Shown here in pieces: positions 25,127-33,665 of a stretch of DNA of 64,000 bases (within the stretch, counting starts at the first letter, position 1; each line of letters opens with the position of its first letter). The position numbers and the translations under genes were made by a program. The notes beneath the pieces were generated by a model. The model made no database searches. It was given only the letters and a program-made list of their open reading frames with translations, and was not told where the DNA came from. The stretch is from Thiohalocapsa sp963695445 (GTDB lineage Bacteria; Pseudomonadota; Gammaproteobacteria; Chromatiales; Chromatiaceae). The stretch is from positions 152,859-216,858 of the forward strand of contig CAVOGV010000036.1 in assembly GCA_963695445.1 (NCBI GenBank), written 5' to 3'.

Positions 25127-27526
25127 TCAATTCAGGCGCGCCAACGGTCGGTACTGCAATCCGTAGAACATCTCCAGATAGCGCTTGGTCTCGGCGCGAT
25201 CCAGGTCGGTGACGAACTTCCAGAAGCCGTAGACCCGCGACAGAGTCATCATGCGCTCGGCATAGCGGCGCCAGGTATAGCGAGCGTCGACACGGGCGAG
25301 GGCGCCGGCGGACAGTGCATCCCAGTGGCTCGGGTCGTCGGTGCAGCGGCGGAAGAATTCGGCGATCAGGCCGGCGGCGTCGATGCCGTGGTTGGGGTCG
25401 ATGTGAAAGCCGGAGATGCCATCCTCGATGATCTCCAGCGGGCCGCCGTAACAGGTGGCGAAGGTGGGCAGACCGCAGGCCATGGCCTCGATCACGGTCA
25501 GGCCGAAGGCCTCAAACAGGGCCGGCTGTACGAACGCGCCGCGCCGGTCGGCAATGCTGCGATACAGTTCGCCGGCCAGTTGTTTTTCTAGATGGATACC
25601 AAGCCAGCGCACCTGCTGGTGCAGGCCATGCAGTTCAAACAAATGGTGCATGGTGCCGATCTGTTCGCGCTCCTCGTCGTCGCCGGAGCGATTGGCGTCG
25701 ACGTGGCCGGCGACCACTAACAGGTTGGCCTGTTCGCGCAGTTCCGGGCTGCGGCCATACCAGTCCACCAGTCCGGCAATGTTCTTGATGTGGTCGAGCC
25801 GGGCCATGGTGAACAGCAGCGGCTTGTCGTGGTCCGCCAGTACGCCGCGCGTATCACCGGGGCGCTCGCCGCCGTAGATCAGGTCGTCGATCTCAGGCTT
25901 CAGATGGCTGAGCCGATGCTCGGAGTCGGAGTACGGAAAATAGACGTCTTCGTTGGCGCCGGGGGAGACGATGTTGAACTTGGGATCATAGACGTCGACG
26001 CCGGAAACGACGCGATACAGTCCCGGCATCGTGAAATGCTCATAGCTCTCGTACTGACCGACGCTGTCGTCGGTGCCGGCGATCTCCTGATAGGTGCTGG
26101 TGATAATGAAGTCGGCGCTGTTCATCGCGATCAGGTCGGCGGTGAACTGGGCCGAGAAGTGGTAACGCTCCTCGTTGTCGCGCCAGTACAGGTCGGAGAA
26201 CAGGTACTTGGTCTTTTCCAGCGCGTGGGCGATGTTGCACTGGCTGACGCCGAGCCGATGCGACATCAGCGAGGCCACCAGGTTGCCGTCCGAGTAGTTG
26301 CCGATGATCAGGTCGGGCCGGTCGCCGAGTTCCGCCAGCAGTTCGCGCTCGGCGTCCAGCGCATAGCGCTCCAGGTAGGGCCAGATGCGAAAGCGGGAGA
26401 TCCAGTGCGGCATCACCTCGCCGGCATCGTTGCGGAACGGTACCCGCAGAATGGCCGCGTTGCGGGTGCCGGCGATGGGCTCCAGGCGCTGGTTGCAGGA
26501 GGTGCCCTCGGCCTCCGGGATCAGGCGGCTCAGAACGATCACCCGGGGTTCCAGATCGATGCCCTGTTCCGCCAGGCGTTGGTGCATCTCCCGTTCCAGC
26601 GCACGCACCTGGTCCAGGATGTAGACCACCTGGCCGCCGGTGTCGGGGCGGCCCAGCACGTTCGACTGCCCGAACCAGCCGTGCGGCGACAGGATGGCGA
26701 TGGAGAAGATCATCGGCACCCGGCTCAGGAACTGCTCCAGCGACTGCGGCGAGGGCGCCTCCAAGATGTCCAGCAGCAGTCCCATGCTGTCGCGAACGCG
26801 GCCCACGTCGTTGCCCCAGCCGGGCTCGAAACCCAGCGCACGCAGGTCCGCCGTCAGCTCGGTGGCGGGGGTCTGCGCTGGGCGGCGACGCAGCGGGATC
26901 AGCGCTTGGCGCAGGGCATTGCGCAACTCGGTCACGCTATTGACGGCGTCGCTGAGCATCAGTTGTTGGCCGCGATAGCTGTGCATGCGCAGAAAATGCA
27001 GCAGGCGCTGATCGCCCTTGCCGATCTCCTCGAACAGCCGGCTCGACAGGGAGCGGTTCAGGAACTCGACACCGCGACCGATCGAGCCCTCTTCGCGCAG
27101 CTTGTAGCGGTCGCGGTCGAACGGCGCCATGTCGATCTCGAGGCCGAAGGGGTCTTCGTTGCCGCCGGTGGCGAGGTGCTCTTTGAAGGCCAGGTACTGC
27201 GCGACGGAGACCTCGTGCAGATCCATGGTCTCCAGATGGATGCGCAGATACTCCCAGCGCGCGATACGCCGACGCAGCGCCAGATACACCCAGGAGGCAT
27301 CGATGGCCGCCTCCTGACATTGCGACAGGGTGCGCGCCAGCACCGTCTCGGTTAGGGTCGGGTCTTCGTCGCACAGGTGCTCGATGGCGTCGCGTAGATC
27401 GCTCTGCAGCAGAAACGCCCGCCCCAGACCAATCAGGTGGTGCAGCACCCGATGGGACTGGCTGCGCTGGGCATTCAGAAAATCGATCAGCGCGGGGATG
27501 GCGGGCGTGGACAATTCCGTTTCCAT
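25127..27526 (-). CDS. sus: Sucrose synthase
   Basis: Sucrose synthase interconverts sucrose plus NDP with NDP-glucose plus fructose. This 799-residue GT4 enzyme has the family's full length. It shows NVLGRPDTGGQVVYILDQ in the first Rossmann domain, FTMARLDHIKN in the second, and the EX7E motif in EAFGLTVIEA. The ATG at 27526 overlaps the fructokinase stop (TGATG), so the two are translationally coupled. Together they would break sucrose into NDP-glucose and fructose 6-phosphate, or run in reverse. The frame is intact. Confidence 0.93.
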   Translation of the reverse strand: METELSTPAIPALIDFLNAQRSQSHRVLHHLIGLGRAFLLQSDLRDAIEHLCDEDPTLTETVLARTLSQCQEAAIDASWVYLALRRRIARWEYLRIHLETMDLHEVSVAQYLAFKEHLATGGNEDPFGLEIDMAPFDRDRYKLREEGSIGRGVEFLNRSLSSRLFEEIGKGDQRLLHFLRMHSYRGQQLMLSDAVNSVTELRNALRQALIPLRRRPAQTPATELTADLRALGFEPGWGNDVGRVRDSMGLLLDILEAPSPQSLEQFLSRVPMIFSIAILSPHGWFGQSNVLGRPDTGGQVVYILDQVRALEREMHQRLAEQGIDLEPRVIVLSRLIPEAEGTSCNQRLEPIAGTRNAAILRVPFRNDAGEVMPHWISRFRIWPYLERYALDAERELLAELGDRPDLIIGNYSDGNLVASLMSHRLGVSQCNIAHALEKTKYLFSDLYWRDNEERYHFSAQFTADLIAMNSADFIITSTYQEIAGTDDSVGQYESYEHFTMPGLYRVVSGVDVYDPKFNIVSPGANEDVYFPYSDSEHRLSHLKPEIDDLIYGGERPGDTRGVLADHDKPLLFTMARLDHIKNIAGLVDWYGRSPELREQANLLVVAGHVDANRSGDDEEREQIGTMHHLFELHGLHQQVRWLGIHLEKQLAGELYRSIADRRGAFVQPALFEAFGLTVIEAMACGLPTFATCYGGPLEIIEDGISGFHIDPNHGIDAAGLIAEFFRRCTDDPSHWDALSAGALARVDARYTWRRYAERMMTLSRVYGFWKFVTDLDRAETKRYLEMFYGLQYRPLARLN

Positions 27527-28419
27527 CAGAGGCCCCATTCCCGCGCGAAGCCGGCGTAGAAGTCGGGATCTTCGACCGTGGCACCGCGCCGACCGACCAT
27601 GGCGGAGGCGAAGGTCTGTGCCCGCTCCAGGCTCTGTTGCAGCGGCCAATCACGCAGTAGACCGAGGATCAGCACCGACGCGAAGCCGTCGCCGGCACCG
27701 ACCGCGTCCACCACCTGTACGCTGGCCGCCGGCGCAACCCGACAGTGCTCGCCCGCGGCATTCAGGGCAAACGCCCCCGCGGCGCCAAGGGTCGCGATGA
27801 CCAGCTCCAGCCCATGCTGCTCCAGCAGCAACCGCGCTCGCTCCTCGGCCGAGGCACCCGCGGGGGCCAGCAATTCCAGTTCGTCGGCATTCAGCTTGAC
27901 CCAGGTCGCGGCGCCGATCATCGCCCGCACCCGGTCCTCGTCCCACCAGGGGTCGCGCAGGTTCACGTCGACGAAGACGGCGGCGTCGAGTCGTGCACGC
28001 AGGGCCTCGAACGCCTCGGCGGAATCCCTGCTGCGCAGCGCGAGGCTGCCGTGATAGAGCAGGCCATTGCCGGGCAGCGTCGGCAGTGCCGCGGCGTCGA
28101 TGTGGTCGTAGGCGCGATCGGTGACGATGTCGTAGGTCGGCTCGCCGTCGGCCAACAGCACCTGCACGGTCCCCGTGGCATGCCGCGGATCGCGTTGCAG
28201 TCCGATCCGGCTCATGCCCCGGTCCGCCAGGGCCCGTTCGATCTGGTCGCCCAGGCCGTCGTTGCCCACTCTGCTGACGAAGACCGGATCGGCCCCGAAG
28301 GCCGCCAGGTGGGTCGCGACATTCAGCGGCGCCCCGCCAAGCACGTTGGTGCCATCGGGGAAACAGTCGAACAGGGCTTCACCAAAGATGATCGGCGGCG
28401 TGGATGGATCGAAGGGCAT
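27526..28419 (-). CDS. Fructokinase (PfkB family)
   Basis: This 297-residue sugar kinase has the PfkB start IIFGEALFDCFPDG, the sugar-binding LGGAPLNVATHLAAFG, and the catalytic DAVGAGDGF with the base aspartate. Coupling to sucrose synthase (TGATG overlap) indicates fructose as substrate, giving fructose 6-phosphate. The ATG at 28419 is chosen over a TTG seven codons upstream. No promoter is obvious in the following gap. Confidence 0.88.
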   Translation of the reverse strand: MPFDPSTPPIIFGEALFDCFPDGTNVLGGAPLNVATHLAAFGADPVFVSRVGNDGLGDQIERALADRGMSRIGLQRDPRHATGTVQVLLADGEPTYDIVTDRAYDHIDAAALPTLPGNGLLYHGSLALRSRDSAEAFEALRARLDAAVFVDVNLRDPWWDEDRVRAMIGAATWVKLNADELELLAPAGASAEERARLLLEQHGLELVIATLGAAGAFALNAAGEHCRVAPAASVQVVDAVGAGDGFASVLILGLLRDWPLQQSLERAQTFASAMVGRRGATVEDPDFYAGFAREWGL

Positions 28420-28859
28420 CGGCAAGGCCTCGGGTCGCAAGTGTCTGCCTGCATCCTAAGGATCGCTCACGCCGACCGCAACTACCCCGGTACCGCGGCC
28501 TGATCTCGGCCGGGCCCGGCATCGCGGACACGACTCGGTAGCGTCGGCGCTTAGGCTTAGACGCCTGAGCGTATTCTCAGCCGGAGGCGGCGTGAGCAGA
28601 ATGCCGGGATGCTGACCGGGCTCCCGATCCGAATCGCCAGGCTGGATGTCCAACTGAGTTACTCGGCATTGAGCAATCGCATTTCCCCTGACCTCTGGCC
28701 TCGATAACCTACCCAATCGGCTGGAGTCCCGCCGGCGGCGTGGTCGCGCGCGGGTGGGGGTGCTGGATGCGATGGAGCCGAATACCGTCTCTTCTTTTGG
28801 CGGGTCGGAGTAGCGGGGTGGGGAACGCGCGAGCAATGCGCTGTCCACGCCTGTTGGCG
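28420..28859. other. Intergenic between divergent fructokinase and cydA, no gene recognised
   Basis: About 440 bp separate the divergent operons. Possible open frames here have no family features. Promoters for both operons must lie in this stretch, but I cannot place -10/-35 elements with confidence. Confidence 0.4.
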
Positions 28860-28901
28860 TTCACCTGATGGAATTCACCTGATGCCGTTCATCTGATGGA
28901 T
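28860..28901 (+). repeat. Three 14-bp direct repeats before cydA
   Basis: Three tandem units start at 28860, 28874 and 28888: TTCACCTGATGGAA, TTCACCTGATGCCG and TTCATCTGATGGAT. They share the 11-bp core TTCAyCTGATG and end 25 bp before the cydA ATG. The position fits an operator or a leader-RNA element. Confidence 0.6.
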
Positions 28902-28926
28902 CCCATGGGCAACCGGAATCACAATC

Positions 28927-30561
28927 ATGCTTGACAGCGCAATGATCGAGCTGTCGCGGTGGCAATTTGCTTCTACCGCGATGTATCACTTTCTCTTTGT
29001 GCCCCTGACCCTGGGACTGGTTTGGATCCTGGTGATCATGGAGAGTGTCTACGTTATGACCGGTCGCGAGATCTACCGGGACATGACTAAGTTCTGGGGC
29101 AAGTTGTTCGGTATCAACTTTGCACTCGGTGTCACCACCGGCCTGACCATGGAGTTCCAGTTCGGCATGAACTGGTCCTACTACTCGCACTACGTCGGCG
29201 ATGTGTTCGGTGCGCCGCTGGCCATCGAGGGGCTGATGGCGTTTTTCTTGGAGTCCACCTTCATCGGCCTGTTCTTCTTGGGCTGGGAGCGCCTGACCAA
29301 GCGCCAGCATCTGGCCGTGACCTTTCTGATGGCGATCGGCTCGAACCTGTCGGCCATGTGGATTCTGATCGCCAATGGCTGGATGCAGAACCCGGTCGGT
29401 TCAATGTTCAGCTTCGAGACCATGCGCATGGAAATGACCAGCTTCACGGAGCTGCTGCTCAATCCGGTTGCGCAGGTCAAGTTCGTGCATACGGTGGCCG
29501 CGGGTTATGTGACCGGGGCGATGTTCGTTGCCGGTATCAGCGCCTACTACATGCTCAAGGGGCGCGACATGGCCTTTGCCAAGCGGTCGTTCTCGGTGGC
29601 CGTGGGCTTCGGGCTGGCGTCGATCCTGTCGGTGATCCTGCTCGGTGACGAGTCTGGCTACGAGGTCGGCGACGTGCAGCGCGTCAAGCTGGCCGCGATC
29701 GAGGCGGAGTGGGACACCGAGCCGGCGCCGGCGGCGTTCACCGCCTTCGGCCTCCCGAGTAACGAGGACGAAGACACCCACATGGCAGTCAAGATCCCGT
29801 TCGCGCTGGGGCTGATCGCAACGCGCTCGCTGGACGAGGAGGTCGTCGGCCTGAAGGACCTGATGCGACAGCACGAGGTGCGCATCCGCTCCGGCATGGT
29901 GGCCTATAAGTATCTGGAACGACTGCGCAACGGCGAGGTCAACGACTACAACCGCGGTGCCTTCGAGGAGCACATGGACGATCTCGGCTACGGTCTGCTG
30001 CTGAAGCGGTATGTCGAAAATCCCGTCGAGGCGACAGAAGAGCAGATCCAGATGGCGGTCAAGGACTCCATCCCGAAGGTGGCGCCGGTGTTCTGGGCCT
30101 TCCGGATCATGGTCGGTGCCGGCATCTGGATGTTGCTGTTGTTGGTGCTCGGCTTCTACTTCAACGCCAAACGCGTGGTGCAGGACAAGCGCTGGTTGTT
30201 GCGGGCCTTCCTGTTCAGCATTCCGGTGCCTTGGATCGCCGCCGAGACCGGCTGGTTCGTCGCTGAGTTCGGCCGGCAGCCATGGGCCATCGGCGAGGTG
30301 CTGCCGACCTCCATCGCCGCATCCAGCCTGACCGCGGGCGATGTCATGTTCAGTCTCGGGGCGTTCATCATCTTCTACACGGCGTTGTTCCTGATCGAGA
30401 TGTACTTGATGTTCAAGTTCGGTCGCATGGGGCCGAGCTCGCTGCACACCGGTCGTTACTACCACGAGAAGCAAGCGGCTAAACAGGTCGGCCATGGCTC
30501 CGTGTCAGGTGCAGGTCCAGCCCCGGCAACGGCGCCGTCCAAGCAGGAATCGGGAGACTGA
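28927..30561 (+). CDS. cydA: Cytochrome bd ubiquinol oxidase subunit I
   Basis: CydA binds hemes b558, b595 and d and oxidises quinol while reducing O2 with high affinity. This 544-residue protein has the N-terminal RWQFASTAMYHFLFVPLTLG with the heme-ligand histidine, the GLTMEFQFGMNW segment, and a long Q-loop (residues about 255-390), placing it in the long-loop (E. coli-like) group. The 40-residue C-terminal tail is Ser/Pro/Ala-rich. cydB follows directly. In a nitrogen-fixing phototroph, a bd oxidase would scavenge oxygen; that role is inferred. Confidence 0.96.
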   Translation: MLDSAMIELSRWQFASTAMYHFLFVPLTLGLVWILVIMESVYVMTGREIYRDMTKFWGKLFGINFALGVTTGLTMEFQFGMNWSYYSHYVGDVFGAPLAIEGLMAFFLESTFIGLFFLGWERLTKRQHLAVTFLMAIGSNLSAMWILIANGWMQNPVGSMFSFETMRMEMTSFTELLLNPVAQVKFVHTVAAGYVTGAMFVAGISAYYMLKGRDMAFAKRSFSVAVGFGLASILSVILLGDESGYEVGDVQRVKLAAIEAEWDTEPAPAAFTAFGLPSNEDEDTHMAVKIPFALGLIATRSLDEEVVGLKDLMRQHEVRIRSGMVAYKYLERLRNGEVNDYNRGAFEEHMDDLGYGLLLKRYVENPVEATEEQIQMAVKDSIPKVAPVFWAFRIMVGAGIWMLLLLVLGFYFNAKRVVQDKRWLLRAFLFSIPVPWIAAETGWFVAEFGRQPWAIGEVLPTSIAASSLTAGDVMFSLGAFIIFYTALFLIEMYLMFKFGRMGPSSLHTGRYYHEKQAAKQVGHGSVSGAGPAPATAPSKQESGD

Positions 30562-30562
30562 T

Positions 30563-31705
30563 ATGATCCTCGACTTCGAAACACTGAAGTTTATCTGGTG
30601 GGTGCTGGTGGGCGTGCTGTTCATCGGCTTTGCGGTCACCGACGGCATGGACATGGGCGTCGGCACGCTGCTGCCCTTCCTGGGTAAGAACGACGACGAG
30701 CGGCGCGTCATCATCAACACCGTCGGCCCGCACTGGGACGGCAATCAGGTGTGGCTGATCACCGCCGGCGGCGCCATCTTCGCGGCCTGGCCGCTGGTCT
30801 ACGCGGCCGCCTTCTCGGGCTTCTACTTCGCGATGCTGCTGGCGTTGTTCGCGCTGTTCTTCCGGCCGGTCGGCTTCGACTACCGCAGCAAGATCGCCGA
30901 TCCGCGCTGGCGCAGCGCCTGGGATTGGGGTCTGTTCATCGGCGGCGCGGTGCCGGCGCTGGTGTTCGGCATCGCCTTCGGCAATCTGCTGCAGGGCGTG
31001 CCATTCCATCTCGACGAGTTCCTTCGGCCCTACTACACGGGCAGCTTCTTTGGTCTGCTGAATCCGTTTGCGCTGCTGGCGGGGCTCATCAGCCTGGGAA
31101 TGCTGACCATGCACGGCGCCATCTGGCTGCAACTGCGCACCGAGGAACCCATCGCGACCCGCGCCAAGCACTGGGCCAAGGTCACCGGGCTGATCACCAT
31201 CGGTGCCTTCGCGCTGGCCGGCATCTGGCTCAGCATCGGTATCGACGGCTTCCGGGTCGTGAGCATGCCGGAGCTGGGCGCCACCCCGAATCCGCTGACC
31301 AAGGAGGTCGTGATCGACCCCAGCGCCTGGCTGGCCAACTATCGCGACTATCCGCTGACGCTGCTGTTCCCGATCCTCGGCTTTGCCGGTCTCGGCGGGG
31401 CGGTGGCGCTGTCGTTGCAGGATCGCGCCGGTCTCGGCCTGATCGTGAGCGGCCTCGGCATCACCGGCATCATCATGACCGCGGGCGCGGCGATGTTCCC
31501 GTTCATCATGCCGTCCAGCACCATGCCCAACAGCAGCCTGATCGCGTGGGATGCCACCTCCAGCCATCTGACGCTCACCGTCATGTTCTGGGCCGCGGCC
31601 ATCTTCATCCCGATCATCCTGATCTACACCACCTGGACCTATCGACGCATGTGGCGCCGGGTGACGGTGGCGGAGATCAAGGCGCAGGATTCATTGGCTT
31701 ATTAG
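30563..31705 (+). CDS. cydB: Cytochrome bd ubiquinol oxidase subunit II
   Basis: This 380-residue protein has eight or nine membrane helices and the family signature VTDGMDMGVGTLLPFLG near residue 25, followed by NTVGPHWDGNQVWLI. It is the structural partner of CydA. The ATG at 30563 lies one base after the cydA stop and has a GGGAGA ribosome site inside the end of cydA. The frame is intact. Confidence 0.96.
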   Translation: MILDFETLKFIWWVLVGVLFIGFAVTDGMDMGVGTLLPFLGKNDDERRVIINTVGPHWDGNQVWLITAGGAIFAAWPLVYAAAFSGFYFAMLLALFALFFRPVGFDYRSKIADPRWRSAWDWGLFIGGAVPALVFGIAFGNLLQGVPFHLDEFLRPYYTGSFFGLLNPFALLAGLISLGMLTMHGAIWLQLRTEEPIATRAKHWAKVTGLITIGAFALAGIWLSIGIDGFRVVSMPELGATPNPLTKEVVIDPSAWLANYRDYPLTLLFPILGFAGLGGAVALSLQDRAGLGLIVSGLGITGIIMTAGAAMFPFIMPSSTMPNSSLIAWDATSSHLTLTVMFWAAAIFIPIILIYTTWTYRRMWRRVTVAEIKAQDSLAY

Positions 31706-31732
31706 CGCTGGTGCGCTAAGTGCCTAGGGCCG

Positions 31733-31763
31733 AGGGCCAAGGGAGTTGACGACTCCCGGCCCT
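31733..31763 (+). other. Long perfect hairpin between cydB and cydX
   Basis: AGGGCC and GGGAGT pair with ACTCCC and GGCCCT around TGACG, giving a 12-bp stem with one AA bulge. No T-run follows, and cydX lies 52 bp downstream in the same direction. It probably stabilises or processes the cydAB message, or attenuates cydX. Confidence 0.55.
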
Positions 31764-31814
31764 TCGAGACCTTTGATCCTCGGTTTCTTTTCAAAAGCTT
31801 GAGGAGTCCAAGAA

Positions 31815-31937
31815 ATGTGGTACTTCTCATGGATACTCGGCGTGCTGTTGGCCATCGCCTTCGGCATCATCAACGTCATGTGGTACGAGTCGGAGCAATG
31901 CCTCGGCGATGCCGATGACGACAAGTTGGATGCCTGA
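31815..31937 (+). CDS. cydX: Cytochrome bd accessory subunit CydX
   Basis: The 40-residue product starts MWYFSWILGVLLAIAFGI and continues NVMWYESE, the CydX signature: one membrane helix followed by a charged tail. CydX is needed for stability and activity of the bd oxidase. The ATG at 31815 follows GAGGAG by nine bases, and the TGA is at 31935-31937. The gene is too short for most gene callers. It closes the cydABX operon, with a terminator after it. Confidence 0.92.
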   Translation: MWYFSWILGVLLAIAFGIINVMWYESEQCLGDADDDKLDA

Positions 31938-31985
31938 TGTCGGATACAGCGTGGTCTGATGGCCGCGTCGATGTCGGTTGATGAG

Positions 31986-32012
31986 CGCGGCCTGCGGGCC
32001 GCGTTTGTTGTT
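31986..32012 (+). terminator. Rho-independent terminator after cydABX
   Basis: CGCGGCC pairs with GGCCGCG around TGCG and is followed by TTTGTTGTT. It lies 49 bp after the cydX stop. Confidence 0.7.
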
Positions 32013-32151
32013 GGGCGCTGCTTCGGGTGATGGCCAAGGCGCGCATCGCCGGCGGCGGGTTGCAGGGATGCTTCGGGGATCGCCAGATGCGGCAGGCTCT
32101 GGTACGTTGCCGCATCTGTCAGCCGTGCAAACCGTCTTCTGGAGGATGCCG

Positions 32152-33183
32152 ATGCGATGCCTACGAATCAATCTGGCCATGACGATGTTGTGGTTGCTTG
32201 CCGCGTCGAGTGCGGCGGTCGCGGCCGTCGACGACTTCGATGACGGGGCCATCTATCAGGTGCACTATCCCGCCTGGTTCAAAGACAGTTTTCTGAATCT
32301 GGGTGAGGATGCCGACGAGGCGCGGGAGGCCGGCAAACAGGGGCTGTTCGTGTTCTTCACCACGCAGGGCTGCTCTTACTGTCACCTGTTCATCGAGACC
32401 AGCCTGGCGATCCTGAAATCAGCGACCGTCTGCGTGCGCATTTCGACAGCATTGGGTTGGAGATCTTCTCCGATGCGGAACTGACCGATTTCGCGGGCGA
32501 GCAGACCCGCGTCAAGACCTTCGCGCTGGATCAGGGCGTGCAATTTGCGCCGACCATGCTGTTCTTCGACAGCGATGGTACGCGCCTGCTGCGGCTGACC
32601 GGGTACTACGAGCCGGAACGGTTCTCGACGGTGTTGGACTACCTGATCGGTGGCCACCATCGGCAGCAGGGGCTGCGGGAATTCCTTGCCGCGCGGGCAG
32701 CGCCAACACCAGCCGAAGGTCTGTCCGACCGATGCGCTGTTTGCCGAGCCTCCATACGCCTTGGACCGCAGTCGCATGCCAGCCCAGCGCCCATTGCTGG
32801 TGCTGTTCGAAGGCGCGCAATGTGCTCGCTGCGCGCGCTTTCATGACGAAGTGCTCGGCGACGTGCCGACCCGAGAGCGCTTGGCGGGTTTCGATGTCGT
32901 GCGCCTGGACGCCGGCGATGCTGGCACTCCGGTGCTGACGCCCGCTGGCGAGCGCACCAATCCGAAGTCCTGGTATGCCGAGCTGGGCTTTACCGAGCTG
33001 CCGGCGCTGGTGTTCTTCAATGAGTCCGGCGAGCAGGTACTGGCCACCGATGCCTTGGTGCTGAAGAGCCGGATGAACAACGTCATCGGTTTCGTCACCG
33101 ATCGCGCCTACGAGCAAGGCTGGAACTATCAGCGCTATGCGCGCAGCCAGGCGCTGAAGAAAGCAGCCGCGGGTGCGCAGTGA
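32152..33183 (+). CDS. Exported two-domain thioredoxin-like protein, two apparent frameshifts
   Basis: A signal peptide (MRCLRINLAMTMLWLLAASS) precedes a first thioredoxin-like domain with GCSYCHLF as redox motif. A second domain reads LLVLFEGAQCARCARFHDEVL. Two indels are needed to join the frames. Near 32408 one G seems missing, after which GDPEISDRLRAHFDSIGLEIF appears in the neighbouring frame. Near 32730 one C seems extra, after which DALFAEPPYALDRSRMP appears. The corrected protein has about 343 residues. It may reduce periplasmic thiols, for example for cytochrome maturation; the neighbouring cyd genes make that plausible only. Confidence 0.7.
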
Positions 33184-33261
33184 CGCGTCGGCCACCACTC
33201 GCAATTTGGGTTAGGATAAGTAACCGACGTTGAACGACAGCAAACACCTTGGAGCAAGCCT

Positions 33262-33549
33262 ATGTCTAACGAGGGTTACCACGAGCCGATCGCCGAACTC
33301 AGTGATGAGACCCGCGACATGCACCGGGCAATCGTCTCGCTGATGGAAGAGTTGGAGGCGGTCGACTGGTACAACCAGCGCGTTGATGCCTGCACGGACG
33401 CCGAGCTGAAGGCGATCCTGGCGCACAACCGTGACGAGGAGAAGGAACACGCGGCGATGGTGCTGGAATGGATCCGGCGCAAGGATGCGAAGTTCGACGA
33501 TGAGCTCAAGGACTATCTGTTCACCGACAAACCGATTGCGCACGGTTAA
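33262..33549 (+). CDS. Encapsulated-ferritin-like protein (EncFtn family), no encapsulin adjacent
   Basis: This 95-residue helical protein closely resembles the EncFtn ferroxidase of Rhodospirillum rubrum: IVSLMEELEAVDWYNQRVDA, then ILAHNRDEEKEHAAM, then the family tryptophan in LEWIRR. The presumed iron ligands are Glu30, Glu60 and His63. EncFtn proteins normally sit inside an encapsulin shell encoded next door and carry a C-terminal targeting peptide. Here the chain ends LFTDKPIAHG with no such extension, and no encapsulin gene is in the window. GGAGC precedes the ATG. A hairpin overlaps the stop (33549-33570). Confidence 0.88.
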   Translation: MSNEGYHEPIAELSDETRDMHRAIVSLMEELEAVDWYNQRVDACTDAELKAILAHNRDEEKEHAAMVLEWIRRKDAKFDDELKDYLFTDKPIAHG

Positions 33550-33590
33550 GGCGATTGCCTGAGATCGCCTAAACGAAGGTCCGTCGCTCC

Positions 33591-33620
33591 GCGCCGTCTG
33601 TCCTCGATTCCAGACGGCGC
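33591..33620 (+). other. Strong hairpin between EncFtn-like and glycosyltransferase genes
   Basis: GCGCCGTCTG pairs perfectly with CAGACGGCGC around a ten-base loop, 42 bp after the ferritin-like stop. It lacks a T-run, so it could terminate weakly or protect the short ferritin message. Confidence 0.55.
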
Positions 33621-33665
33621 GCGTGCCGTCTTGCGGCCCCGAGGCGATGACCAGGAGGATCGAGT

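Noticed and set aside
28860..28901. Plasmid-type replication iterons
   Set aside because: Three short repeats stand alone before cydA without a rep gene, AT-rich unwinding region or DnaA boxes.
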